In this document: positions 27,601-44,468 of the stretch, one piece after another
How the letters are laid out: each line of letters begins with the position of its first letter
Position numbering within the stretch: position 1 is the stretch's first letter
Source of the DNA: Magnetospirillum sp. XM-1
GTDB taxonomy: Bacteria; Pseudomonadota; Alphaproteobacteria; Rhodospirillales; Magnetospirillaceae
Length of the DNA: 64,000 nt
NCBI RefSeq assembly: GCF_001511835.1
Contig: NZ_LN997848.1
Span: 1,426,001-1,490,000 of the forward strand
Direction: 5' to 3'
The notes under the pieces: model-generated
Seen by the model: the letters and a program-made list of their open reading frames with translations, nothing else
What the model was told of the DNA's origin: nothing
Databases searched by the model: none
Translations under genes and position numbers: made by a program

Positions 27601-28768
27601 TTTCACCTGCCGCGATGAATTTGAGGGGATCCTTGGCCACGTCGGCGACGCGGACCTCGTAATGCAGATGGGGGCCGGTGGAGCGCCCGGTGTTGCCCAG
27701 CAGGCCGACCACGGTCGAGCGCGTCACCTTCTGGCCTTCCTTGACCTTGATGCGCGACATGTGGGCGTAGCGGGTGGCGACGCCGTTGCCGTGGTTGATC
27801 TCGACGGTCAGGCCGTAGCGGTCCCAGGGGCCGGCGAACTCCACCACGCCTTCGCCGGTGGCGTAGATCGGGGTGCCGTGCGGAGCGCCGAGGTCGACGC
27901 CCTCGTGCACGCCGGTGCGGCGGTTCAGCGGGTCGTTGCGGGTGCCGAAGGTGGAGTTGAGGTCGTAATCCTCGTGCAGCGGCTCGCCCAGCGGCATCTT
28001 CTGCATCACCGCCTTGATGCCGCTCCAGCGGTCCAGGCGGTCGACCAGCCCGGTCAGGCCGGTGTCGCCGGTCAGGGTGTTGAGCGGAATGAACGGGCCG
28101 CCACGGCCGGCGTCGCGGTCGCGGCGCTCGAACAGGCGCGACGCGTCAAGGCCTAAGCGGGCCAGCAGGCGCTCGGTGTCGGAGATGCGCGACTGGGCGG
28201 CGGCGTCGGTGTTCTGCACCGCCTGGGAATAGGCGACGCGCAGGCGTTCCAGCGAGCCCTCCAGGCGGCGGACCTGCTCGCGCACGGCGCGCGCCTCCTC
28301 TCCGTCGTCGCTCAAGGCCGGCTCGCCGCTCTTGCCGCGCTTGGCCGGGACGGCGACCTTCTTGGGCGGCTGGTCCTTGGCCAGGGTGGCGTTGGTTTCG
28401 GCCAGCACCACCACGTTGGAATGGACCAGATCCACCTCGCGGGCGATGTCGGCGACCATCTTCTGCGACGAGGCCAGGCGGTACTGGGCGGCGCGGGTGG
28501 CGGCCATCATCTCGTCCAGCTGGCGTTCCTTGGCGGCGATCTCGTCGGGCTGGCGGGTCAACAGGGCCGAGACGATGCCCGCCCATACCGTGATGCCGGC
28601 CATGATGCCCAGCAGGACCAGCTGGCGCTTGCGGGTGAAGGTGAAATGCTCGGCGGTGCCGTTGGGGCGGCGGATGAAGACCTGCCATTCGGGAATGGCC
28701 CAGGACGCGGCGCGACGCAACGCCTTAAGCCGCTTTCCGGCTGCCGGGATCAGTCGCTTTTCGGTCAC
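27581..28768 (-). CDS. Membrane-anchored M23 (LytM) endopeptidase
   Basis: The 395-residue protein has a short cytoplasmic segment, one transmembrane helix (about residues 49-70), a coiled coil (about 75-210) and a C-terminal M23 domain. The zinc-site motifs are intact (HEGVDLG and HLHYEV), so it should cleave peptide crosslinks in the periplasm. The GTG at 28768 is chosen because AGGA lies just before it; GTG 28837 would add 23 residues and cannot be excluded. It heads the M23-bactofilin-corA unit; the bactofilin probably localises it. Confidence 0.9.
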   Translation of the reverse strand: MTEKRLIPAAGKRLKALRRAASWAIPEWQVFIRRPNGTAEHFTFTRKRQLVLLGIMAGITVWAGIVSALLTRQPDEIAAKERQLDEMMAATRAAQYRLASSQKMVADIAREVDLVHSNVVVLAETNATLAKDQPPKKVAVPAKRGKSGEPALSDDGEEARAVREQVRRLEGSLERLRVAYSQAVQNTDAAAQSRISDTERLLARLGLDASRLFERRDRDAGRGGPFIPLNTLTGDTGLTGLVDRLDRWSGIKAVMQKMPLGEPLHEDYDLNSTFGTRNDPLNRRTGVHEGVDLGAPHGTPIYATGEGVVEFAGPWDRYGLTVEINHGNGVATRYAHMSRIKVKEGQKVTRSTVVGLLGNTGRSTGPHLHYEVRVADVAKDPLKFIAAGENAPKAW

Positions 28769-28923
28769 TGTCCTGACGTCCCCCACGTTTCGGATGGCCT
28801 GCCCGGTCGAAGAGCGGGGCAAGTCTAACCAGCCCACCCCCCATTAACCTATAGGTAAGAACTCCTTACATCGGCCGGACCGATATTCCAAATCGAATCT
28901 GCCGATGACCGGCAAAAAATGCG

Positions 28924-30978
28924 TCACCTCGTTTCATTTCGCCATGCCGCCAGCAGCAGGCCGAGGCCGAAAAGCGCCAGGAGCAGGGCGGGGGCCAGGG
29001 CGATTTCGCGAATTCCGTCAACCACATAGTCGCCCTTCTCCTCCAGGCCCATCCAGCCCGGACCACCGGCGACCGAGCCGGGCGCCACCCGTTTCGGTTC
29101 GGGCACGCCGCCCTCGGCCAGCCAGGCCAGCGCCCCGCCGGTGGCCTTGGCGACGGGGGCGAGGCGTTCGGACGTGGCCGCCAGTTCGGCCAGTTCCACT
29201 GGATTGGCCTGGCCGGCGGCGGCCAGGGCGACCCGGCCGTCGGCGGTGGCGACGCGCCACAGGCCGGTCTGGGCCGCCTCCACGCTTGCCCGCGCCACGC
29301 CCTGGTCGTCGGGTTGAAGCCAAATGGGCGTCTGGGCGCCGTCGGGCGCGATGATGGTGGCGTCCACCGGTCCGGTGGCGCCGCGCGCCGCCACCTCCAG
29401 CCGCCCGCCGTCCACCGAGGCCAGCAGGGCGCTTTCCTCCAGGTCGGGCTCCTTCATCAGCCAGTGGGCCAGGCGTCGCGTCATCTCGGCATGGGGGCCG
29501 CCGCCCTCCCAGCCCCGCGCCCACAGCCACAGGGTGTCGGACAGCACCATGGCGACGCGGCCCTCGCCCACCCGGTCCAGCACCACCAGCGGGCGGTCGT
29601 CGATGCCCGACAGCAAGGTGGCGCCCTTGGCGGTTCCCACCTCGATCTGGCGCATCCAACTGCCCCAGGGCGGATCGCCCGGCCTTGTGCCGGCCAGTCC
29701 GGCCATGACGGGATGGCGGCGGCCCGCATCGGTCAGGCGGGGGCGGAACTCGCGCTCCAGCTTGGCTCCGGTGGGCAGCGCCGGCAGCACGTCGGCCAGG
29801 GCGGATTCGGCGATGCCGTCGGCCTCGGCGAATTCCGGCCCCACGGCGGCCAGCAGGGCGCCGCCGTTCTGCACATAGCGGGCGAGGTTGCGGTAATAGG
29901 CCGGGGCCAGCACGCCCCGGCGGCGGTAGCGGTCGAAGATGATCAGGTCGAATTCGGAGAGCTTCTCCTCGAACAGCTCGCGCACGGGAAAGCTGATCAG
30001 GCTCATCTCGCGGATGGGGGTCTGGTCGTCCTTTTCCGGCGGCCGCAGGATGGTGAAGTGGACCAGATCCACCGCCGGGTCGGACTTCAACAGGTTGCGC
30101 CAGGTGCGCTCGCCGGCATGGGGCTCGCCCGATACCAGCAGTACCTTGAGGCGGTTGCGCACCCCGGAAATGGACAGGGCGGCGCGGTTGTTGACCAGGG
30201 ACAGCTCGCCCGGCCCGGCCTCGGCCTCCAACTCCACCACGTTGGCCCCGGCATGGAGGATGGGCACCTCCAGGGTGGCGTCGCGGTTGAGCGGCACGGT
30301 GATCGCCGCGAAGGGTTTGCCGTCGACGCGGACCGCCACCACCGCCTCGCCCTTGGCCCCCTGGTCCTCGACGCGGAAGGCCAGGGTGGCGTTCTCTCCC
30401 ACCAGGGCGAAGGCGGGCGAGGCCCCGGGCACCAGGCGGCGGTCGCGCTCGCCCGGCCGACCGGTCAGCAGCGTGTGGACCGGCGCGCCGAGCGAGCGGC
30501 CCAAATCGGCCGGCACGTCGTGGACGCGGCCGTCGGTGATCAGCGCCACTCCGGCCAGCCGGCGGCGCGGCACGTCGGCCAGCGCCCGCTCGGCGGCCTC
30601 GAACAGCCTTGTGCCCCGGTCGGCGCCCGGCTCCGCCCCCACCCGCTCGATCCGTACCTCCAGCCCCTTGATCTGGCCGAGGCGCCGGGTCAGTTCGTCG
30701 GTCGCCGCCCGGGTCTGGGCCGGGCGGTCGCCGATGGCCTGGGACGGGCTTTCGTCTGCCACCACCAGGGCTACGTCGGCCAGCGGCGTGCGGTTTTCGG
30801 CCAGCAGGCGGGGATTGGCCAGCATGGCCAGCAGCATGGCCAGCACCACGGCGCGGAGCACGGTGCCGGACGCCCGCCGCCAGACGCCGATGCCGACCAG
30901 CAGCAGCGCGGCGGCTCCCAGCGCGGCAATCACCGGCCAAGGGAACAGGGGGGCGAAGGCGAGCGTATGAAAGCTCAT
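28924..30978 (-). CDS. Large membrane protein with vWA-like and amidotransferase-like domains
   Basis: The 684-residue protein has two N-terminal transmembrane helices (about 10-30 and 40-57), a large soluble region, and one C-terminal helix (about 661-678). Right after the second helix, VVADESPSQ gives a DxSxS metal-site motif as in vWA domains. The central part (VLLVSGEPHAGERTWRNLL, then GGALLAAVGPEFAEADG) has the layout of a class I glutamine-amidotransferase-like fold, without a visible Cys nucleophile. It overlaps the preceding DUF4159 gene as ATGA. The function of these clusters is unknown. Confidence 0.82.
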   Translation of the reverse strand: MSFHTLAFAPLFPWPVIAALGAAALLLVGIGVWRRASGTVLRAVVLAMLLAMLANPRLLAENRTPLADVALVVADESPSQAIGDRPAQTRAATDELTRRLGQIKGLEVRIERVGAEPGADRGTRLFEAAERALADVPRRRLAGVALITDGRVHDVPADLGRSLGAPVHTLLTGRPGERDRRLVPGASPAFALVGENATLAFRVEDQGAKGEAVVAVRVDGKPFAAITVPLNRDATLEVPILHAGANVVELEAEAGPGELSLVNNRAALSISGVRNRLKVLLVSGEPHAGERTWRNLLKSDPAVDLVHFTILRPPEKDDQTPIREMSLISFPVRELFEEKLSEFDLIIFDRYRRRGVLAPAYYRNLARYVQNGGALLAAVGPEFAEADGIAESALADVLPALPTGAKLEREFRPRLTDAGRRHPVMAGLAGTRPGDPPWGSWMRQIEVGTAKGATLLSGIDDRPLVVLDRVGEGRVAMVLSDTLWLWARGWEGGGPHAEMTRRLAHWLMKEPDLEESALLASVDGGRLEVAARGATGPVDATIIAPDGAQTPIWLQPDDQGVARASVEAAQTGLWRVATADGRVALAAAGQANPVELAELAATSERLAPVAKATGGALAWLAEGGVPEPKRVAPGSVAGGPGWMGLEEKGDYVVDGIREIALAPALLLALFGLGLLLAAWRNETR

Positions 30979-33659
30979 CGTTTCAGCCGATCCATGATGG
31001 CCGGCAGGTGGACCTGATCGGCCTTGTAGTTCCCCGTCAGCGCGTACATCACCAGATTGATGCCGAAGCGGTAGGCGTATTCCCGCTGGCGCTCGCCGCC
31101 CGGCACCACGGCATGGGTGGGGCGTCCGCGCTCGTCCACCGCCCAGGCGGCCATCCAGTCGTTGCCGCCCAGCACCACCGGCGAGACGCCGTCATTGCCG
31201 GCCTCGGCCCCCTGGCTGACCCACAAGGTGGCGCCGTCCCAGCGTCCCGGCACGCCCTTCAGCAGGTAGAACGAGCGGGTCAGCACGTGGTCGGGCCCCA
31301 TGGGGACCAGCGGCGGCAGGGCCAATCCGGCCACCAGACGGCGCAGGCGCTCCAGCTCGGCCGCATCGGGACCGGCCCCGGCGTTGCCCTCGTCGCCGGT
31401 GTCGAACAGGATCACGCCCCCCTTGGCCATGTAGGCGTTGAGCTTCTCGGCTGCCTGCTCCGAGGGCGGTTGCTGGCCGGGCGTGATCCGCCAGTAGAGC
31501 AGGGGAAAGAACACCACCGGGTCGCGGTCGGGATCGACCAGCATGGGCTCGGCCATCTCGGCGGTGGAGCGTTCGGCCAGACGCGCCGACAGTCCGCGCA
31601 GGCCGGCCAGGCACAGGCGGTCGAGGGCGGAATCCTTGGTGGCGATGCAGGCCAGCCGGGTGGCGAGCCCGGCTTCCAGGGCGAAGGAGGCGGCCCTGGT
31701 CTCGCTTGGCCCCCCCAGGGCGACGGCAACGAGGGCGGCCCGCCACAAAAGGCCGCGCAGCGTAAAGGTGGCGGCCATGTCGATCAGGGCGAGGAGCAGG
31801 GCGGCCAGAGCCAAGGGCGGGCGGAAATCCAGGCCGGGCCGGCTTTCGCCCAGCCGGGTGCCGGTGGCGCCGGGCGGCGGGACGAAACGCTCGGGCGGGG
31901 CCAAGGCGGGGCCCAGGTTGAAGGCGACCCGCCCCTCGGCCGGACCATACAGGCCGGGGGGATGGCGGGGCTGGGGCAAGGTGGCGGCCAGGGCGCCCTG
32001 GTCCAGCGGCTGATTGATACCGGCGGCGGGGTGCGCGCGTCCCAGCCCGTCCAGCACCTCGGCCGGCGCCAGCTTTCCCGCCTGGACGGTCGCGCCGCTT
32101 CCCCTCTGCGACAGGGCGGTCATCCGGCGCAGCATGTCCACGAACAGGCCCGACAGGGCCAGATTGCCCCATTCGGCGTTGGCGCTGGTGTGGATCAGCA
32201 CCACCAGCCCCTTGCCGCGCCGGTGGGCGGTGACCAGCGGCGTGCCGTCGGCCAGACTGGCCCAGGTGCGCGACGACAGCTCCAGCCCCGGCTCGGCCAG
32301 CACCTGCGAGCGGATCTCCACGTCGTCGGGGATGACCAGCCCGTGGAAGGGCGAGGCTTCGGGGAAGGGGGCGAGGCGCATGGGCGTCGTCCACGACAGC
32401 ACGCCGCCCAGGGTGCGCCCCCCCGACAGCAGGCGGACCGGCAGCAGCGGATCATCGGTTGCACTCTGGACCAGCAGCGGCCCGGCGAAGCGCAGCAGCA
32501 CGGCGCCCTGCTCGACCCTGGCGGCCAGCCGGGCGGCGTTGGGGCCGGGCGGCAGCGGCACGTCGGCCAGGACGATCACGTCCAGGGCGGGATCGGCGGC
32601 CAGCTCCGCCACCTCGCCCCGCTTCAGCTCGGCATGGGGGGCCAGGGCGCGCTCCACGTAATACAGGCGGTCGAGCAGCGGCGCGGAAGCCGGGTCGCCG
32701 CCGGCTAGGCCTGCGCTCCGCCGCCGGCTGCCTTCGTCCAGCAGCAGAGTGGCGCCGGCCGAGCGCTCGCCCTCGATCTCCAGGCGGGTCAGGCGGTTGC
32801 GCAGCTGAGTGGGCAGGTCGAGGGGGATGTCCGTGGTGGCGCGGCCCGCCTCGAAGCGGCCTTCGCCCCGCGCCAGGACCGTTCCCTTGGCGTCCAGGGC
32901 GAGGATGTCCACGGGTTCGGCCTCGTCCGAGGGCAGGCGGCGGATGACCGGGGCCAACCGTTCGGCCTGGGTTCCCGGCAGCAGCAGGCGGCCGCTGCGC
33001 CCCGTGACGATCTCCAATCCGCCGCCCAGGCCCTGCAGGCGGCGCGAAAGGGCCCCGTCCGCCGGGTCGGCCAATCCGTCGTTCAGCCACACCACTTGCC
33101 CCGCCCGGTCGAAGGGTAGGGAGTCCAGGGCCTTCAGCGCCCCGGCGCGGTCGGTGGGCCATGGCCGGGGCTCCAGCCCCGCCGCCAGGGCGCGGGAATC
33201 GGCCGCCGGCATCAGCCGCCCCAGGGCGACCGGCCCGCCATCGGCGGGCGGCGCGGTGGCGAGCGTCACGACGGGGCGTCCCGAGCGTTCGGCGGCGGCC
33301 AGCACCTGGTCCAGATGCTCGCGCCGTCTGTCCCAATCGCGCGCCGCCGCCCAGCCGTCGTCGACCAGCAGCAACAGCGGCCCGTCGCCACGGATGGGGG
33401 AATGGGGGGCGAGGCTGGGGCCGGCGGCGGCCAGGATCAGGGCGGCGGCCAGGGCGAGGCGCAGCGCCAGCAGCCAGAACGGCGTGGCTTCGGCCTGGCG
33501 TCGCGCCGTGTCGAGGCCGAGCAGCAGGGAAAGGGCGGGAAAGGACACCTTGCGCGGCCGGGGCGGCGTCACGCGCAGCAGCCGCCACAGCAGCGGCAGC
33601 CCGGCCAGCAGCGCCAGGGCCCAGGGGGCGGCGAAGGTGAGGCCGCCGATGACCATCAT
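30975..33659 (-). CDS. BatA-like N-terminus plus DUF4159 membrane protein
   Basis: The 894-residue protein begins with the double-transmembrane BatA-type N-terminus (TFAAPWALALLAGLPLLWRLLRV, then LALRLALAAALILAAAGPSL). A vWA-like domain follows with LLLVDDGWAA, where the metal motif looks degenerate. The C-terminal DUF4159 domain has FFPLLYWRITPG, GGVILFDTGDEG and LTRSFYLLKGVPG. The double ATG at 33659 overlaps the DUF58 stop, so the three proteins are coupled. It is probably an inner-membrane complex partner of the DUF58 protein. Confidence 0.88.
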   Translation of the reverse strand: MMVIGGLTFAAPWALALLAGLPLLWRLLRVTPPRPRKVSFPALSLLLGLDTARRQAEATPFWLLALRLALAAALILAAAGPSLAPHSPIRGDGPLLLLVDDGWAAARDWDRRREHLDQVLAAAERSGRPVVTLATAPPADGGPVALGRLMPAADSRALAAGLEPRPWPTDRAGALKALDSLPFDRAGQVVWLNDGLADPADGALSRRLQGLGGGLEIVTGRSGRLLLPGTQAERLAPVIRRLPSDEAEPVDILALDAKGTVLARGEGRFEAGRATTDIPLDLPTQLRNRLTRLEIEGERSAGATLLLDEGSRRRSAGLAGGDPASAPLLDRLYYVERALAPHAELKRGEVAELAADPALDVIVLADVPLPPGPNAARLAARVEQGAVLLRFAGPLLVQSATDDPLLPVRLLSGGRTLGGVLSWTTPMRLAPFPEASPFHGLVIPDDVEIRSQVLAEPGLELSSRTWASLADGTPLVTAHRRGKGLVVLIHTSANAEWGNLALSGLFVDMLRRMTALSQRGSGATVQAGKLAPAEVLDGLGRAHPAAGINQPLDQGALAATLPQPRHPPGLYGPAEGRVAFNLGPALAPPERFVPPPGATGTRLGESRPGLDFRPPLALAALLLALIDMAATFTLRGLLWRAALVAVALGGPSETRAASFALEAGLATRLACIATKDSALDRLCLAGLRGLSARLAERSTAEMAEPMLVDPDRDPVVFFPLLYWRITPGQQPPSEQAAEKLNAYMAKGGVILFDTGDEGNAGAGPDAAELERLRRLVAGLALPPLVPMGPDHVLTRSFYLLKGVPGRWDGATLWVSQGAEAGNDGVSPVVLGGNDWMAAWAVDERGRPTHAVVPGGERQREYAYRFGINLVMYALTGNYKADQVHLPAIMDRLKR

Positions 33660-34549
33660 GGGGCCAGCCCCCCCACTTTCTGCGCCAGGGCCAGCAGGCA
33701 GGGGGCTGCGGGGCGGTCGGTGCGGTGGGTGGCGAAGCTCCAGCCCAGGGAACGGGCCAGGGCGGACAAGGCGTCGCGCCGGGCGGCAAGACGCTCCTGA
33801 TAGGCGGCGCGCAGATCCTCGGCCCGACCGGTCTCCAGCTCGCCCTCGCCCTCCAGGCCCAGGAAGCGCAGGCGCCCCGCATAGGGCAGGCTTTCCTCGG
33901 CGGGGTCCAGCACCTGCAGCAGATGGCCCGACGCCCCCGCCTGAGCCAGGGATTCGATGTGGGCGGCGACGTCGTCCAGGGGATCGAGGAAGTCGCCGGC
34001 CAGGACCAGGGTGGCGTGGCGGGGCAGGCGGGCGGGCGGGGAAAGGGGCGCGTCGCCGGCGCGCTCCAGCGCCAAAGCAAGGCGGCCCAGCGCTCCGCTG
34101 CCCCAGCAAGGCGGCGCCTCGCCGGTCAGGCAGGCGACCCGTTCGCCGCCCCTCAGCAGCAGGGCGGCCAGCGCCAGGACCAGCAGGCTGGCGCGGGCGT
34201 GCTTGGTGGGAAGGCCGGTGTCCGAGCGCCAGCGCATGGAGGGCGAGCCGTCCAGCCACAGCCAGACGGTCTGGGACGCCGCCCATTCCGTCTCGCGCAC
34301 ATAGAGGTGGTCGGAGCGGGCCGAACGGCGCCAGTCGATGGACCCGGCCCCGTCGCCCGGCTGGGCGCGGCGGTATTGCCAGAAGGAATCGCCGGAGCCG
34401 GCGCGGCGGCGGCCGTGGACGCCCTGGGCCACCGATTGCGCCACCCGCTCGGCCTCGACCAGCAGCGGGGGAAAGCGGGACGCCAGCTCCTCGGCGCGCA
34501 GTTCGGGCAACTCGCCGCTCTTCGCCCGTGTGGAAGCCTTGCCGGTCAT
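33656..34549 (-). CDS. DUF58 protein (vWA-like)
   Basis: The 297-residue protein has the DUF58 signature around residue 75 (GDGAGSIDWRRSARSDHLYVRETE). A vWA-type DGSPS (DxSxS) metal-site motif follows soon after in WLWLDGSPSMRW. DUF58 proteins normally act with a MoxR-type AAA+ ATPase that is encoded next to them; none is present here. The ATG at 34549 is preferred over the longer frame because GGCGGGACC precedes it and upstream residues look non-coding. Confidence 0.9.
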   Translation of the reverse strand: MTGKASTRAKSGELPELRAEELASRFPPLLVEAERVAQSVAQGVHGRRRAGSGDSFWQYRRAQPGDGAGSIDWRRSARSDHLYVRETEWAASQTVWLWLDGSPSMRWRSDTGLPTKHARASLLVLALAALLLRGGERVACLTGEAPPCWGSGALGRLALALERAGDAPLSPPARLPRHATLVLAGDFLDPLDDVAAHIESLAQAGASGHLLQVLDPAEESLPYAGRLRFLGLEGEGELETGRAEDLRAAYQERLAARRDALSALARSLGWSFATHRTDRPAAPCLLALAQKVGGLAP

Positions 34550-34609
34550 CCGGTCCCGCCCGTTAAGTTGAGGGGCAAGTGAAGCACGTTGTCGGAGGCG
34601 GGAAAACCC

Positions 34610-34690
34610 CGTCATGCCCGGCCTTGTGCCGGGTATCCACGTCTTTCCTGCGGCACCGCGTGGATGGCCGGGTCAAGCCCGGCCATGACG
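34610..34690. repeat. Compound palindromic intergenic repeat, copy 2
   Basis: The outer arms CGTCATGCCCGGCCTTG and the inverted GGGCTTGACCCGG-type core mark it as a relative of the element at 13149-13208. It ends in CATGACG at 34684-34690. A second hairpin arm pair, TATCCACG and CGTGGAT, lies in the middle. It sits between lepA and the DUF58 gene, where MoxR would be expected. Confidence 0.8.
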
Positions 34691-34705
34691 AGGGAGAGGA
34701 CGCGC

Positions 34706-36508
<1,803 letters not shown>

Positions 36509-36570
36509 GAACGGCGATCAACTAAAGTCGGGGCTGCCGGACCATAGTGCGCGGCGGCCGGTTTGGGAAG

Positions 36571-38157
36571 CTACTTGCTGTCGGGATCGTCCAGCCAATG
36601 GGGCTCGATCACCTGACGGGTCTTGCGGGTTTCGGCCAGCTTGCGCACATGGCCGAGATTCTTGGCCGCCACCTTGGCGGGGCCCTTGGCGCCGTGGGCC
36701 TGGAACACCTCCAGCGCGGCGGCCAGGGCCTGTTCCGCCTCGGTCAGGTGGCCGGCGCCGCTGGAATGGCGGTCCAGCAGGAACAGGGCCGAGCCCAGCG
36801 TGTTCTGGGTGGCGGCCCAAGACAGCGGCGAACGTTCCCGCGTCCGGATCTCCAACACCGAATGGCAGGCGTCGATGGAGCGCTTCAGGACCTCGGTGTT
36901 CTTCAACTGGTCGCCGTAGACCTCCAGCACCTGGGCGATGTTGTGCATCACCTCGGCCCAGCGGCTCGGCGTCTCGGTGCGGGAATAGACCTGAAGCGTG
37001 GCCTGCAGCGCCTGCACCGATTCGCGCAGCAATTCGGTCTGGCCGGTCTTCAGGTCCAGGCGATAGAGCGCCACGCCGAGCCGCACCTGGGCCGAGGCCC
37101 ATTCCTGCGGCATCAGGGCGCGGGGCAGGTGCTCGACCGCGTTGCGCCATTCCTTGATGGCCTCTTCCAGCAGCGGGGCCGGGTCCTTGGAGCGTTCCGC
37201 CTTGGCCGACAGCACCGCGCCCACATGCTTGTGGATCAGGCCGGCTTCCCACGACGGATCGGTGCGGGCCAGGCGGCGCTGGGCCTGGCGATAGGCGTTG
37301 ATGGCCTTGTCGAACCACAGCTCGGTCTCTTCGGCGGGCACCACCATGGCGTTGATGGTGGCGATATGGCCGAACACCAGCTGGCACGAGCGCTGCTGTC
37401 CCATGGACATCTGCACCGGCGGCTTGGCGGCCAGGCTTTCCACCCCTGCTGCGGCGGCCGGCATCAGGCGGCGGATGGAGTTGCGGTGGGCTTCCGTCGG
37501 CACCTCGACGGCGGCGAGGCAGGCGGCGTAAAGCAGGTTGGACGGTCCTTCGCCCAGCTCGGCCGGCAGCTCGATGCGGGTGGTGGCGCCGAACGAGGCG
37601 GCGCGCTCGTCGTCGTTGCTGGCGGTGGCCAGGCGCAGGCGGTAGCCGTCCTTGCCGAAATCGCCCCACACCAGCAGGTCGGCGTCTTCCTCGGCCACCG
37701 CATGGCGGGTGTTGAGCGAGACGCCCGCCACCTGGGCCGGGTCGTCCAGGCGGTCCAGCTGGTAGATGCGCGGCACCGCCTTGACCTTGAAGGCCGGACG
37801 GGCGGACAGGATCTGGTTCAGCTGGGTGGCCGCCTGGCCGTCGGCGTCACCCGCCAGCGCCGCCACCAGGATGGTGAAGGCCGGACCCTCGGCGGCGACG
37901 GGGACGGCAACCGGCTTGGGCGGCGCGGCCGGCTTGGGCTTGAACAGGTTGACCAGCAGTTCCAAAAGGCCCGAAGAGCGCGCTTCCGCCCCCACCTGGG
38001 CGGCGGTGGCGGCCGCCTCCGATTCGGCCAGAGGGGGGGGCGCCGCTTCCTTCTCCGGTTCGGCCTGGGCGGGCTTGGACGCAGCGCCCCGCATGGCCGC
38101 GAGGTCGCGTGCCCGGCGCTGCAGTTCCGCCCTTCGGTCGTTGGGATCGTCCGCCAT
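36571..38157 (-). CDS. TPR-like protein of unknown function
   Basis: The 528-residue protein has a basic and Ala/Pro-rich N-terminus, a central mixed region (FTILVAALAGDADGQAATQLN, then LLVWGDFG), and a C-terminal half of TPR-like repeats of the ATQNTLGSALFLLD and WASAQVRLGVALYRLD type. No signal peptide or membrane segment was seen. The repeats resemble those of NB-ARC/TPR proteins, but no nucleotide-binding motif is present. It is divergent from the AT-rich NTPase gene and separated from it by 192 bases. Confidence 0.72.
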   Translation of the reverse strand: MADDPNDRRAELQRRARDLAAMRGAASKPAQAEPEKEAAPPPLAESEAAATAAQVGAEARSSGLLELLVNLFKPKPAAPPKPVAVPVAAEGPAFTILVAALAGDADGQAATQLNQILSARPAFKVKAVPRIYQLDRLDDPAQVAGVSLNTRHAVAEEDADLLVWGDFGKDGYRLRLATASNDDERAASFGATTRIELPAELGEGPSNLLYAACLAAVEVPTEAHRNSIRRLMPAAAAGVESLAAKPPVQMSMGQQRSCQLVFGHIATINAMVVPAEETELWFDKAINAYRQAQRRLARTDPSWEAGLIHKHVGAVLSAKAERSKDPAPLLEEAIKEWRNAVEHLPRALMPQEWASAQVRLGVALYRLDLKTGQTELLRESVQALQATLQVYSRTETPSRWAEVMHNIAQVLEVYGDQLKNTEVLKRSIDACHSVLEIRTRERSPLSWAATQNTLGSALFLLDRHSSGAGHLTEAEQALAAALEVFQAHGAKGPAKVAAKNLGHVRKLAETRKTRQVIEPHWLDDPDSK

Positions 38158-38287
38158 GTCTCACCGTATACGGGAGAGCGAGGGCAACGGCAAGGTTCAG
38201 CCGCTGGTGAGGGGCCGCTCTCCAGAGGCGACAATCAGGAGTGCCGGCCGCATCGGGTTATCGCTCTCGCAAACAGGGAAAATCTCA

Positions 38288-38349
38288 TTGACAGCGCTAA
38301 AATTTGCATCATTTAATTTAAATTACATAGCCTATTAGGATGTTAAGCC
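38288..38349 (+). promoter_or_regulatory. Sigma70-like promoter and ribosome site of the NTPase gene
   Basis: TTGACA at 38288-38293 matches the -35 consensus exactly. TTTAAT at 38312-38317, 18 bases further, matches the -10 consensus at five of six positions. AGGA at 38337-38340 lies 9 bases before the ATG at 38350. The region is AT-rich like the gene it serves and unlike the flanking DNA. Confidence 0.7.

Positions 38350-44468
<6,119 letters not shown>

Noticed and set aside
28838..28923. Terminator after the 28924-30978 gene
   Set aside because: A short TGCCG/CGGCA hairpin exists, but it is weak and lacks a T run immediately after it.
13149..34690. Possible CRISPR array from the palindromic elements
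   Set aside because: Copies are about 21 kb apart with no regularly spaced units and no cas genes.
38158..38349. tRNA or attachment site flanking the AT-rich gene
   Set aside because: No cloverleaf, direct repeat or integrase found. CCGTATACGG at 38164-38173 is a 10-base palindrome but has no partner at the other end.
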